From contig JADZFK010000109.1 of NCBI GenBank assembly GCA_020849945.1, forward strand, positions 1 through 50,601: a DNA stretch of 50,601 bases, given 5' to 3'. The position numbers were made by a program, and so were the translations under genes. This document shows, one piece after another, positions 32,238 to 41,633 of this stretch (positions within the stretch are counted from its first letter, which is position 1; every line of letters starts with the position of its first letter). Below the pieces are notes generated by a model. The model worked only from the letters and a program-made list of their open reading frames with translations, ran no database searches and had not been told where the DNA came from. This stretch comes from Pirellulales bacterium (GTDB taxonomy: Bacteria > Planctomycetota > Planctomycetia > Pirellulales > Lacipirellulaceae).

Positions 32238-33716
32238 ATGCGACTTCCCGTTGAATGGGGACCGATTCGTCCCTTGGCATTTACGATTGCGCTTTCGTGT
32301 ACGATATTGGCGGGGCTTTTCTCGCGGCAAGCCGTGGCCCAAGAAGCGGGGAGCGCGGCGGTGGCCACTGAAGCGGCCGCGGCGGCGGACCAAATTGCGG
32401 AGCTCAATATGAGCCCAAAAGTGATGGCCGATACCCTGTGGGTTCTCGTGACGGGGATGCTCGTATTTTTTATGAATCTGGGGTTCGGCGCGGTGGAGTC
32501 GGGCTTTTGCCGGGCGAAGAACTGCGTGAATATCCTTTCGAAGAACTTCATTGTGTTTGCCGTCACAACGATCTGCTTTTGGATCATCGGTTGGGGCTTG
32601 ATGTTCGGAAATGGGAACGATTACATAGGCCAAAGTGGTTTGTGGCTGCTGAGCGGAGCCGATAGCAGCCCGTTGATCGGAGACGCCTATCAGGGCGACT
32701 ACAAGGCAATCAATTGGACGGGCGTGCCGCTGGAGGCCAAGTTTTTCTTCCAACTGGTGTTTGCGGGGACGGCCGCCACGATTGTTTCGGGTGCCGTGGC
32801 CGAGCGAATCAAGTACCTTTCATTCATTGTGTTTAGCGCGTTGATGGCGATCGTGATCTACCCGGTCGTGGGGCACTGGATTTGGGGCGGCGGCTGGTTG
32901 CAAAGCGCCGGGTTTGTCGATTTCGCGGGATCGACGCAGGTGCACTCGATCGGTGGGTGGGCCGCGCTGGTGGGCGTGTACATCCTGGGCCCGCGCCTCG
33001 GAAAGTATCAGCCGGATGGTACGATCCGCCCAATCGTCGGCCATAACATGACGGCCGCCACGATCGGCTGCTTTGTGTTGTGGTTGGGTTGGTTCGGCTT
33101 TAACCCGGGCAGCACGATGGGCGTTGATCCCGTGGCGATATCGCACATTTGCGTCACAACCAACACAGCAGCGGCGGCGGCGACTCTCACGGCAACCGCC
33201 GCCTGCTGGATTCTCATCGGCAAACCGGATATCGGAATGACGCTCAACGGCTGCCTGGCGGGGCTGGTGGCCATAACGGCCGGATGTGCCTTTGTGAGCA
33301 CGATCTCGTCGGCGATCATTGGCGCGGTCGCCGGCGTGCTGGTGGTGGTTTCCGTGTTGTTTTTCGACCGCATCAAGGCCGATGACCCCGTGGGCGCGAC
33401 CTCGGTTCACCTCGCCAATGGTGTGTTTGGAACGTTGTGCGTGGGGCTATTCGCCGAATCGAGGTTTGTGCCCCTGCCGACGGGCGCGAAACCAGGGCTG
33501 TTCTTTGGCGGCAGCGCCGATCAGTTGCTGGTGCAGCTCCAAGGCGTCGGTGCGACGGCCCTTTACGTCCTTGTGGTTTCAGCCATTTGCTGGACGGTCT
33601 TGAAATTGACGCTCGGCATTCGCGTTTCGGCCGAAGAGGAGCGGGATGGGTTGGATCATGGCGAGCACGGCAACGAGGCCTACCACGGCTTCGTCATGGC
33701 CGCCGAGAATTACTGA
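32238..33716 (+). CDS. amt: Ammonium transporter Amt with signal peptide (first copy)
   Basis: The start ATG 32238 gives a 492-residue product with a hydrophobic leader. Eleven or so membrane segments follow. The signature motifs are present: VVGHWIWGGGW with the first pore His, and GATSVHLANGVFGTLCVG with the second twin His. Amt channels pass ammonium or ammonia into the cytoplasm and are blocked by P-II. The gene encoding a P-II protein begins 144 bases downstream, which is the classic arrangement. A long C-terminal tail (EEERDGLDHGEHGNEAYHGF) contains several histidines. Confidence 0.95.
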   Translation: MRLPVEWGPIRPLAFTIALSCTILAGLFSRQAVAQEAGSAAVATEAAAAADQIAELNMSPKVMADTLWVLVTGMLVFFMNLGFGAVESGFCRAKNCVNILSKNFIVFAVTTICFWIIGWGLMFGNGNDYIGQSGLWLLSGADSSPLIGDAYQGDYKAINWTGVPLEAKFFFQLVFAGTAATIVSGAVAERIKYLSFIVFSALMAIVIYPVVGHWIWGGGWLQSAGFVDFAGSTQVHSIGGWAALVGVYILGPRLGKYQPDGTIRPIVGHNMTAATIGCFVLWLGWFGFNPGSTMGVDPVAISHICVTTNTAAAAATLTATAACWILIGKPDIGMTLNGCLAGLVAITAGCAFVSTISSAIIGAVAGVLVVVSVLFFDRIKADDPVGATSVHLANGVFGTLCVGLFAESRFVPLPTGAKPGLFFGGSADQLLVQLQGVGATALYVLVVSAICWTVLKLTLGIRVSAEEERDGLDHGEHGNEAYHGFVMAAENY

Positions 33717-33797
33717 AGCCCGCCCCCAAAAAATCCGCGGACCCGCCGAAGCGAAAGATTGTTTCGGCCGGTTTCTTGAGTCGCGGCACGTAATCGC

Positions 33798-34199
<402 letters not shown>

Positions 34200-34399
34200 T
34201 ACCGCGCAGGACCGCGGCACGTGTGTGCCCCGCTTCCAGGCTTGCCAAACCGCCTTCTGGCTTCGGCACGGTGCCGTCGCTGGCGCGATTCACGAGTCGG
34301 GCGGCGTTGAACTTCTAGAGTTTGGGGACGATGGAAGCTGTTGGGCGAAGGCATGATTGATCTCTGTAGCAATGTTAGCGAGGGTCGGAGGTTTCTCAC

Positions 34400-35866
34400 A
34401 TGTTCAAACCAAGGCGGTTGGCGCGGTGCTTCTGGTTACGAAGCTCGTGGTTGGGGGGCATTCTTATCGCGGCGTTGGTTGCGTTTGCATGTTTGCCGGC
34501 CGCGGCCCTGCCGGCGGCCGATGCAACCCTGACGCTCGAAAAAATCAATGTGAAAGCAGACGCGGCCGCCCTGGCCGGCCACAATGCCTGGATGCTGACC
34601 AGCTCGGCGCTCGTGCTATTCATGACGGCCCCTGGCCTGGCACTGTTCTACGGCGGGCTCGTGCGCAAAAAGAACGTGCTCAGCGTAATGATGCAGTGCT
34701 TGTTTCTCATGGGGTTGATGACGGTACTGTGGTCGCTCTACGGCTACTCGCTCGCTTTCGGCGATCCGGCAAGGGAATCTCTGCGGCCGTTCATCGGTGA
34801 CGGCGACTTTGTGCTCATGCACGGGGTCGAGCGAACTTGGGACGAACAGGCAAACGCACCAGCCGATCCGCCGCTCGTCGGTGTGATCCCACGCGTCACG
34901 CACATGCTCTTCCAGGGCATGTTCTTTATCATTACGCCGGCGCTAATCTGCGGCGCGTTTGCCGAACGAATGAAGTTTAGCGCGATGGTTCTTTTCACGA
35001 TCCTATGGGGCACCTTGGTTTACTGCCCGTTGTGCCATTGGGTGTGGGGCGGCGGCCTGCTCGCTTACGTGCCGGCGGAAGGCGTGAAGCCGCTGTGGGG
35101 CGGGGCACTCGATTTCGCGGGCGGTACCGTCGTTCATATCAGCTCGGGCGTTTCCGCGCTGGTGTGCGCGCTCGTGATCGGCCGACGAGTCGGGTTCGGG
35201 CATGAAGACATGCGCCCCCACAACCTCACGTACACGGCGATGGGCGCGGCCATGCTTTGGATCGGCTGGTTTGGTTTCAACGCGGGCAGCGAACTCGCGT
35301 CAGACGGCCTCGCCGCGAGCGCCTTCGCCACAACCCATTTCGCCGCCGCCGCGGGTGCCCTTGCTTGGGCCTGTTACGATTGGCTCACTCGCGGCAAACC
35401 CACTGTGCTCGGCACAGCCTCGGGGCTGGTTGCCGGCCTCGTATGCATCACGCCCGGGGCGGGGTTTGTCAACCTGATGCCCGCCCTTGTAATGGGCGCT
35501 GCCGCCGGCATTGTTTGTGCTTTCGCGTGCAGCAAGATCAAAGCCACGTTTGGTTACGATGATGCGCTCGACGCCTTCGGCGTTCACGGCATCGGCGGCA
35601 CACTCGGCGCGGTTCTCACGGGCGTCTTCGCCACGCGCGCTTGTTGGGATATCGGCGCAGGCAAGAAGTTGGGCCTGTGGGAAGGCGGTGACGTACTGGC
35701 CGGCCAACTCGCCGCCATTGCCGTAACCTGGCTCTTCAGCATCGTCGTAACGTTTATCCTACTGAAGCTGTTGGATGCCACGATCGGCCTACGCGTTTCG
35801 CCTCAGCAAGAAACCGTGGGGCTGGACGTGTCGCAACACGAGGAAGAAGGTTACATCTTCGTATAA
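34400..35866 (+). CDS. amt: Ammonium transporter Amt with signal peptide (second copy)
   Basis: CGGAGG at 34386-34391 supports ATG 34400. The product has 488 residues with a cleavable-looking leader (ILIAALVAFACLPAAALPAA). Pore motifs: CHWVWGGGLLAYV and FGVHGIGGTLGAVLTGV contain the two twin His. It resembles classic AmtB more closely than the first copy does (ALFYGGLVRKKNVLSVMMQC). It is separated from glnB by 200 bases. The C-terminal tail VSQHEEEGYIFV is the usual P-II contact region. Confidence 0.95.
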   Translation: MFKPRRLARCFWLRSSWLGGILIAALVAFACLPAAALPAADATLTLEKINVKADAAALAGHNAWMLTSSALVLFMTAPGLALFYGGLVRKKNVLSVMMQCLFLMGLMTVLWSLYGYSLAFGDPARESLRPFIGDGDFVLMHGVERTWDEQANAPADPPLVGVIPRVTHMLFQGMFFIITPALICGAFAERMKFSAMVLFTILWGTLVYCPLCHWVWGGGLLAYVPAEGVKPLWGGALDFAGGTVVHISSGVSALVCALVIGRRVGFGHEDMRPHNLTYTAMGAAMLWIGWFGFNAGSELASDGLAASAFATTHFAAAAGALAWACYDWLTRGKPTVLGTASGLVAGLVCITPGAGFVNLMPALVMGAAAGIVCAFACSKIKATFGYDDALDAFGVHGIGGTLGAVLTGVFATRACWDIGAGKKLGLWEGGDVLAGQLAAIAVTWLFSIVVTFILLKLLDATIGLRVSPQQETVGLDVSQHEEEGYIFV

Positions 35867-35902
35867 CGCCGTTGCAAGCGGCAAATGGCGAGTGGCGAAA
35901 GC

Positions 35903-38794
35903 TTATTCGAGGTTGTAAGCACCGGCGGGCGGAATTTCGACGCCTGTTTTTCGCGTCGTGTTGAGCTTGGGCAGGAAGCGTGGCTCGACGAGGAACGTGG
36001 CGCCGACCGTGCCCTTCGAAGCATCGACGTTCGCGCCGACGGTGGCCAGCAGCGACTCGCCGATTCGCGTGAAGGCCACCCCTTGCCCGATGTTGCCGGT
36101 GGGGCCGAAGTCCACGCTCGATGTGGCGGAGGCCAACCACTTTTCGTTCATGCGGTAGTTGAGCGTGGCGGATACGACATCGGCCTCGAACAAGCCGCGG
36201 GCCATGCGATAGCCTAAGAACACATTGCCGCGGGCCGGCCGATTGAGCAACGCGCCGATCGAGGCCGTCTTCAGGCCGTCGCCGAAGGTATCGGCGTAGC
36301 CATCCGAGAGGATCGAGAACCGATCGCCCAGGTGCCAGCGAAAGTCGTAATCAAGCTGGCCGATATCGGTGCCGACATTGTCGCGGTCGGGGTCGGGGAA
36401 CCACGTTGCATTGGCGTCGAACGTGATCCAATCGATGATCCGCTCTTCGCCGATGGCGCCGCGTTTCGTTTGCAGCCGGTGGTGCATGCCCATCCGCAGC
36501 GCGGCAAGGTCCTCGGCGATTTCGCTCGAAGGGGATGTGACCCAGTTTTGCAATCCCGAGCGAATTGCCACGAACCGCGGATCAAATTTCTGATCGATGG
36601 ACGACGGCGCGCCGGGGATGTAGTACAGCCCGGGCAGCACGCCGCCGAACGGGGCGAAGAACATCCGGCGATGGAAATCCTCGATCGAGTCGTCATCCAA
36701 TTCATCGTAAAGCGGAAAGCGATTAACGTCCCTCGTCGCCTCGGCCCACGACAGTTGTGCATCGAACACCACCTTGTGCGCCAGGCCGTTCAGGTTGAAC
36801 AGCGGATCGCGGACCGTTGGATCGACATACCAGAAGGGAATGCTGGCCCGCACACCGGCGTTGATGAACGCACGATCGACGGGGTCGCCGTTGATATCGC
36901 TGCCCCAGTGCCCCAGTTCGCCCAGTGCGAAGGGCACCACCTTGAATGGGGCGAGATCGATGGGGTAATCGAACTCGTGGCGCGTGACGAATCGCTCGCC
37001 GTTGCCCGAGATGGGGCTTCCCACACCGTTTTCTTCCCACGGCAACCGCTCGAACTGCGAAGCGAGTGTTGCGTTCGTGGGCACCGAGGCCACCCCGATA
37101 TCGGCGTAGGCCAAGCTCGTGTGCTCGAACCAGGTGAGTTGATCTCCCAAGAGCGGCTCGCCGAGCCAGTTGTGGTCGAGCCGGGGCAACCACTGCGTTT
37201 GGGTGAAGAACTCGTTCAACCGGCCGTTCGCTTCGACCGAAATCGATTGGTTATCGTACGTCCGTTTGAGCCGCACGCCGGTGAGTTGGTCTTTGTTGTC
37301 GTCCCATTCGTGCTCGTAGTATTGTTCGAGAAAGGTGCGGTCGCTGATCCAACCGACTTCGCCCTGCACGACCCAATCGTCGAGCGGGCCGCCGATGAGG
37401 TGCTGGCGATGGTTCCAGAACGCGCGGCCACGGAACGACTCTTCGGGGGTGATGGAGCGACGTTCCCGGCCGAGGTTATCGAGGCCGTTGTCGCTGATGA
37501 ACCAGGCATCGGCGCGGCCGGTGGTGGGGCCGTCGAACGAGAAGAAGCTATCCCGGGCGTATTCGGCGCCGGTGCCATAGCCGAAGCCACGTTCGCTCAG
37601 GTAATCGAGGCTGATGTCCCAATCGACGCCGCGAGGCGCTTGCATGCCGAGAAGCTGGAAGGCATCCAAGTCGAACATGGCCTGATAGCCAAAGATGGAA
37701 TCGCGGCGAAAGCGGAAGTTGCTGATGTAGTATCGCGGGTTGTCCAGATCGGTGGCAAGGGTAGGCCAGTAGAAGACGGGGACATCGCCGATATACAGGA
37801 AGTTGTTGTTGCTGGTGGCCATCCGTTGATGGACGGCGGCAACCGGCTGGCCCGTCGCGGGGTCGATCAGCGGAGCACCGGTGATGGGGTCGATGGTTGG
37901 CTGCTGAAGGTCTTCAAACTGAATCGTATCCGCGGTGAAGGCGTAGCTTGGATTCTCCAGCCGACTGGTGGTCACGAGGCCATTCTGGGCGACGAAATGG
38001 GCGTTATCGAGCTGCCGCATGGCGGAAGCCCGCAGCCGAACCAAACCGGCGTAGGGGGTGCCGCCAATCTGCGGCACCGGTGCGATCATCTCGCCATTGA
38101 TGATGACGCCTATCTGGCGACGCACGTCGTAGAACATGCGGTCGGCGTACACGGTGCGATCGCCCTGGCGGAAGACGATGTTCCCTTCCATGTAAATTTC
38201 GAGTGGCAGGTTGCTGGCCTGCATCGTGCCGCCCAACCCGCCGCTCATGTCGATCCCCCATATCACGATGCGATCGGTTTCAATATCGATATCGCCAAGC
38301 GGCCCGAACGTGTCGGGTAGATTATCGACCGACAATCCTTGAATGACGACGTTCACACCGTTGTTAATCACGATCACATTTTCGCCCGTGGGTGTCGTAA
38401 CCGTTTCGACCGAAGGGCCCGTCCCTTCAGCTCGCGGAAACACTTGAACCCGACGGAACGTGGCGGGCGGCGGCGCCGTTGGCTGCGGCGGGGGCACAAC
38501 CTGCCGCGGCGTAAGCACCGAGGGCGGAAGCTGTGCCGTTTTTACCGTCTCTTGCACGGGGGGCAATCGCTGCATGGCCGGAGCAGCCGACGTTTGGGCC
38601 GTCGCCGAATCCATGATGGAATGTTGCGATGCGAACATCGCCACATGCACGAGCAGCACCGCCCCCACGTTGAACCGCGACCCGCAGGCCCAGCGAATCA
38701 AAGCTCGCAAGAACTCATCACAACCACGCCGTTCGATGCGGCGCGCACCCCGAGCGCACGATACGCGCCCACGCCGTACACAACGGCCAACCAT
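35903..38794 (-). CDS. LptD/OstA-like outer membrane protein
   Basis: The start is taken as ATG 38794; a TTG at 38881 is an alternative. The product has 963 residues. A leader-like region (about 34-55, VGAVLLVHVAMFASQHS) is followed by a Pro-rich stretch and then an OstA-like beta domain: MEGNIVFRQGDRTVYADRMF and YDVRRQIGVIINGE. The rest, from about 330, is a beta-barrel-like series of amphipathic strands (RRDSIFGYQAMFDLDAFQLL, RGVDWDISLDYLSERGFGYG, RTYDNQSISVEANGRLNEFF). LptD inserts lipopolysaccharide in the outer membrane. It lies alone, without lptA, B, C or E in the window. The alternative is a more general large outer membrane protein. Confidence 0.7.
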   Translation of the reverse strand: MVGRCVRRGRVSCARGARRIERRGCDEFLRALIRWACGSRFNVGAVLLVHVAMFASQHSIMDSATAQTSAAPAMQRLPPVQETVKTAQLPPSVLTPRQVVPPPQPTAPPPATFRRVQVFPRAEGTGPSVETVTTPTGENVIVINNGVNVVIQGLSVDNLPDTFGPLGDIDIETDRIVIWGIDMSGGLGGTMQASNLPLEIYMEGNIVFRQGDRTVYADRMFYDVRRQIGVIINGEMIAPVPQIGGTPYAGLVRLRASAMRQLDNAHFVAQNGLVTTSRLENPSYAFTADTIQFEDLQQPTIDPITGAPLIDPATGQPVAAVHQRMATSNNNFLYIGDVPVFYWPTLATDLDNPRYYISNFRFRRDSIFGYQAMFDLDAFQLLGMQAPRGVDWDISLDYLSERGFGYGTGAEYARDSFFSFDGPTTGRADAWFISDNGLDNLGRERRSITPEESFRGRAFWNHRQHLIGGPLDDWVVQGEVGWISDRTFLEQYYEHEWDDNKDQLTGVRLKRTYDNQSISVEANGRLNEFFTQTQWLPRLDHNWLGEPLLGDQLTWFEHTSLAYADIGVASVPTNATLASQFERLPWEENGVGSPISGNGERFVTRHEFDYPIDLAPFKVVPFALGELGHWGSDINGDPVDRAFINAGVRASIPFWYVDPTVRDPLFNLNGLAHKVVFDAQLSWAEATRDVNRFPLYDELDDDSIEDFHRRMFFAPFGGVLPGLYYIPGAPSSIDQKFDPRFVAIRSGLQNWVTSPSSEIAEDLAALRMGMHHRLQTKRGAIGEERIIDWITFDANATWFPDPDRDNVGTDIGQLDYDFRWHLGDRFSILSDGYADTFGDGLKTASIGALLNRPARGNVFLGYRMARGLFEADVVSATLNYRMNEKWLASATSSVDFGPTGNIGQGVAFTRIGESLLATVGANVDASKGTVGATFLVEPRFLPKLNTTRKTGVEIPPAGAYNLE

Positions 38795-39105
38795 CGAATT
38801 AAGCAACCGTGACGAGATCAGAACGGCTTCCTTGCCTGGAAAAGTGCGCAGGTAGCGCGGCCCACCGTCCCCCGGCAACAAGAGCCAGCAGGCCGGCGAG
38901 TGCAGAACGCCACCGCGGAAAATGCGGCGGATTATAAGAAGGGCAAGCGCAAAGGGTCAATCGCGGTTCCCGTTTGCGGAAAGGCACCGAAATGCCTTCC
39001 CAGCAACACCTTACGGCGATGCGCCCCAAGTCTACCGGCTGCTTGCAACTCGGGCCGCCCGTATCGCAAGCAATTGCTAGCGGCGAAGCGAATCAAACAC
39101 GTGCT

Positions 39106-39200
39106 GTGACTCAAAACTCCCCTCCCTATTAGGGAGGGGGCGGGGGAGGGTTCGAGAATTACCCGATTCCTGCCCTTGCTGGAATGAACCGCTACCCGAT
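39106..39200. repeat. Reverse copy of the TGAGACA element
   Basis: GTGACTCAAAACTCCCCTCC, the core CCTATTAGGGAGGGG, then GAGGGTTCGAG and TTGCTGGAATGAACCGCTAC match the copies at 7410-7529 and 17882-18000 in reverse. The 38795-39230 gap has no gene. Confidence 0.6.
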
Positions 39201-39230
39201 CCAGAACACGTTGTTCGATAAATCGCCAGC

Positions 39231-40310
39231 TCATTTCGCGGGCTTCAGTTGGGGTAGCAGGTTGCGGGCATCGGAGATGATGCGCGTGGGAATGCGAGCC
39301 GCCTGCAACTGTTCGGGCGTGGCATGGGCAAGCCGATCGACCGCCTCGGCAAGTGCCGCCAGATCGGTTCCTTCATTCTGCCTGGCCAGAGAATGAACAG
39401 CATCGAGCGCGCTGGCCACGAGCAAAATTCGGTGGTAATCGTATTCCGATTGGTTCTTCTGATCCTTAACTTTGTCGGCCTCGGCCGTTAGTTCCGAAAG
39501 GTCGAGCATCTCGACGAGCGTTTCGATCGCCTTCGCGTTGCCACGATGGGCAAGTGCAATGGCCGCGTTCGCCCGGGTATCCAGATCGGGGTCAATCGCC
39601 AGAACCTCCAAGCGTTCGATCGCGGCGGGCGTGCCGACCTGACCGAGCGCGAACGTTGCCGCGGAGCGAAGAGTCTCGTCTTCCTCCTTCGAAAGTGCAA
39701 CGAGCGTAGACTCGAGTTGGGGATGAGAGAATACCTGCGGCGGTTCGAGCTTCGGCAGCTTGTAAGCCCGCACCGCCAGAGCCTCGATCGCGCCGTGGCG
39801 AACGAGCTTATCCTGCGGCGAGCGATTCGTCGTAGCCGCCAAAAGAAGGATGTCGGCCCCCTCTTGCACTTCAAACTCGCCGAGCGCGCGTGCAAGAAAA
39901 TAACGCAACGTGGCCGACTCCTGGCTATCGTTCCCCTCGCCAGATTGCTTGATCTCGCGTTCGAGTATCCCGGCGATTCGCTGGGCCGACTTCCCATCGG
40001 CCTTGATGGAGGCGTAACGTTTGTTTTGCAGCATCTCGGCCAGTTCGCTGGCTCGTTGCCAACGAGCCACGGCCGAGCCACCCTCGATGCCGTCAATCAA
40101 CTTCGCGGGGCTAATCGAAGTACTACGCACCAGCCAACTGAACATCAGCCACACGCCCACGATGGCAAGCACGATGAGCGCCGGCACCACAAACAGTTGA
40201 ATGATGAATCGCGCCGAAGGCTGCTCGACCGGCGGTAGAAGCTCCTCTCCCAAGAGAGGCCGGGAAGAACGGCCCGTTTCGGGCACATGCGAGGGTTCAG
40301 ATTCGTTCAT
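39231..40310 (-). CDS. HEAT-repeat membrane-anchored protein
   Basis: The start is ATG complementary to 40308-40310. The product has 359 residues. A single hydrophobic segment, IIQLFVVPALIVLAIVGVWL (about 36-55), follows a polar N-terminus. The rest holds helical repeats of the HEAT type: EDETLRSAATFALGQVGTPA and DLDTRANAAIALAHRGNAKA are two consecutive units. Such folds are protein-binding platforms. No enzymatic motif is seen. It may belong with the LptD-like gene downstream on the same strand, but 436 bases lie between them. Confidence 0.75.
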   Translation of the reverse strand: MNESEPSHVPETGRSSRPLLGEELLPPVEQPSARFIIQLFVVPALIVLAIVGVWLMFSWLVRSTSISPAKLIDGIEGGSAVARWQRASELAEMLQNKRYASIKADGKSAQRIAGILEREIKQSGEGNDSQESATLRYFLARALGEFEVQEGADILLLAATTNRSPQDKLVRHGAIEALAVRAYKLPKLEPPQVFSHPQLESTLVALSKEEDETLRSAATFALGQVGTPAAIERLEVLAIDPDLDTRANAAIALAHRGNAKAIETLVEMLDLSELTAEADKVKDQKNQSEYDYHRILLVASALDAVHSLARQNEGTDLAALAEAVDRLAHATPEQLQAARIPTRIISDARNLLPQLKPAK

Positions 40311-40490
40311 GGCGATGTTCAATAAGTGTCGATGCCCAGCCGACGCACCGAGCACCGCACGGGGCGGCCTCGATTCCGTCCTAGTCTCTCACGGAATGGG
40401 CCCGAACGTCAACCGAGTACGCCTTGCCCATCGTGGGACCTTTTGCAAAATGAATTGTACTCCTCTCGCTCCCAGCTTGTGATGAAATGC

Positions 40491-40529
40491 AAATTCAAGT
40501 TAGCGGCGGCCGCCAGGCCGCTGTTTTAA
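40491..40529. repeat. ATTCAAGTTAGCGGCGGCC dispersed repeat
   Basis: The text ATTCAAGTTAGCGGCGGCCG with a short hairpin (GCGGC/GCCGC) is the reverse complement of the element at 23023-23060. Confidence 0.6.
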
Positions 40530-40587
40530 CCAATCATCTCTACCACTTGTTCCGAAACCCCTGGCCCACTTCCAATAATTCACTACC

Positions 40588-40618
40588 GCTCCGCGAGAGG
40601 AAAACCATCTCGCGGAGC
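40588..40618. repeat. GCTCCGCGAG hairpin
   Basis: GCTCCGCGAG (40588-40597) and CTCGCGGAGC (40609-40618) form a perfect 10-bp stem with an 11-base loop, about 70 bases before the lipoate ligase gene. Confidence 0.75.
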
Positions 40619-40689
40619 GCGAGGGGTACATTGCAACCGACCCTCGATCCGCCTTGCCAACGGGGTTGCCTGTGTGCGAGAACGGTTTC

Positions 40690-41529
40690 ATGAAACGCTT
40701 GAACCTTACCCTTGCCACGGCTACCGAGAATGTGGCCCTGGATGAAGCCCTGCTGGATGCGGCCGAGGAAGCCGGCCAACCCCACGAAGTGCTGCGGATT
40801 TGGGAATCTGGCGAGCCGATGGTGGTGGCGGGCCGGTCGACCCGGGTCGAGTCGGAGATCGACGTGCCCACATGCCGCGAACTTGGCATTCCCATCATTC
40901 GGCGAACCAGTGGCGGGGCCACGATCGTTGCCGGGCCAGGCTGCCTCATGTACGCCGTCGTGCTAAGCTACGAACGCCACCCCGAGCTGCGCGATATCGG
41001 ACAAGCCCATTGCTTCGTGCTCACCCGACTCGCAAACGCACTGAGCTTGCAGGATGCCGCCATCAAGCAGGCCGGTTCGAGCGACCTGGTCGTTGCCGGC
41101 TTGTGCGAAGGCAACACCTCCTCCACACCATGCGCGGCCGCCACGACCATTACTCGCGGAACGCAAGGAGCGTCGGCCCACGCCATCGAATCGCGGGTAG
41201 CGCTACAGCCCTGGCGAAAATTCTCCGGCAACAGCATGCGCGCAAAACGCAACCACTTCTTGTATCACGGCACCCTGCTGTATGATTTTGATCTGTCGCT
41301 CATCGCGCGCTGCTTGCGGATGCCGCCCCGGCAGCCCGACTATCGGCAAGCTCGCCAGCACAACGACTTCGTGACGAACCTCCCGCTCACAAAGGCTCAA
41401 CTCGTCGAGTCACTCGCCGCGGCTTGGCCCACGACGGGCGAGATGGACAACCCGCCCCTGTCGCGCGTCCGGGAATTGGTCGCCACAAAGTTCTCGCAAG
41501 AGACGTGGAACTTGCGCTACCCCGCGTGA
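40690..41529 (+). CDS. Lipoate/biotin-protein ligase A-like protein with an in-frame insertion
   Basis: The start is ATG 40690 (an upstream ATG at 40654 is less likely). The product has 279 residues. The ligase fold shows NVALDEALLDAAEE, the ligand loop IIRRTSGGATIVAGPG (about 69-84) and the C-terminal lysine segment RKFSGNSMRAKRNHFLYHGT (Lys177 likely catalytic). The usual His in the ligand loop is not seen. Between about 139 and 176, directly before this lysine, lies a low-complexity stretch of about 37 residues, encoded by 41104-41215, which I do not expect in the family. It probably attaches lipoate or octanoate to E2 or GcvH. No lipoyl-dependent enzyme is adjacent. Confidence 0.7.
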   Translation: MKRLNLTLATATENVALDEALLDAAEEAGQPHEVLRIWESGEPMVVAGRSTRVESEIDVPTCRELGIPIIRRTSGGATIVAGPGCLMYAVVLSYERHPELRDIGQAHCFVLTRLANALSLQDAAIKQAGSSDLVVAGLCEGNTSSTPCAAATTITRGTQGASAHAIESRVALQPWRKFSGNSMRAKRNHFLYHGTLLYDFDLSLIARCLRMPPRQPDYRQARQHNDFVTNLPLTKAQLVESLAAAWPTTGEMDNPPLSRVRELVATKFSQETWNLRYPA

Positions 41530-41588
41530 ACATTTCTATCTTTGCCTCGCTCAACGCATCGCATGGAAATGCCACTTCGCACCGAATA

Positions 41589-41615
41589 GAACCACAAAAC
41601 CACATAGGGCACAAA
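41589..41615. repeat. CCACAAAACCACATAGGGCA repeat
   Basis: ACCACAAAACCACATAGGGC then ACAAAGAAG is a copy of the CCACAAAGAACACGAAG-type dispersed repeat, just before the end of the squalene-cyclase-like gene. Confidence 0.5.
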
Positions 41616-41633
41616 GAAGAATCAAAACACGTT

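Noticed and set aside
36332..38320. Long open frame on the plus strand opposite the LptD-like gene
   Set aside because: It is a third-position-G/C shadow of the minus-strand gene, with no family pattern and no binding site.
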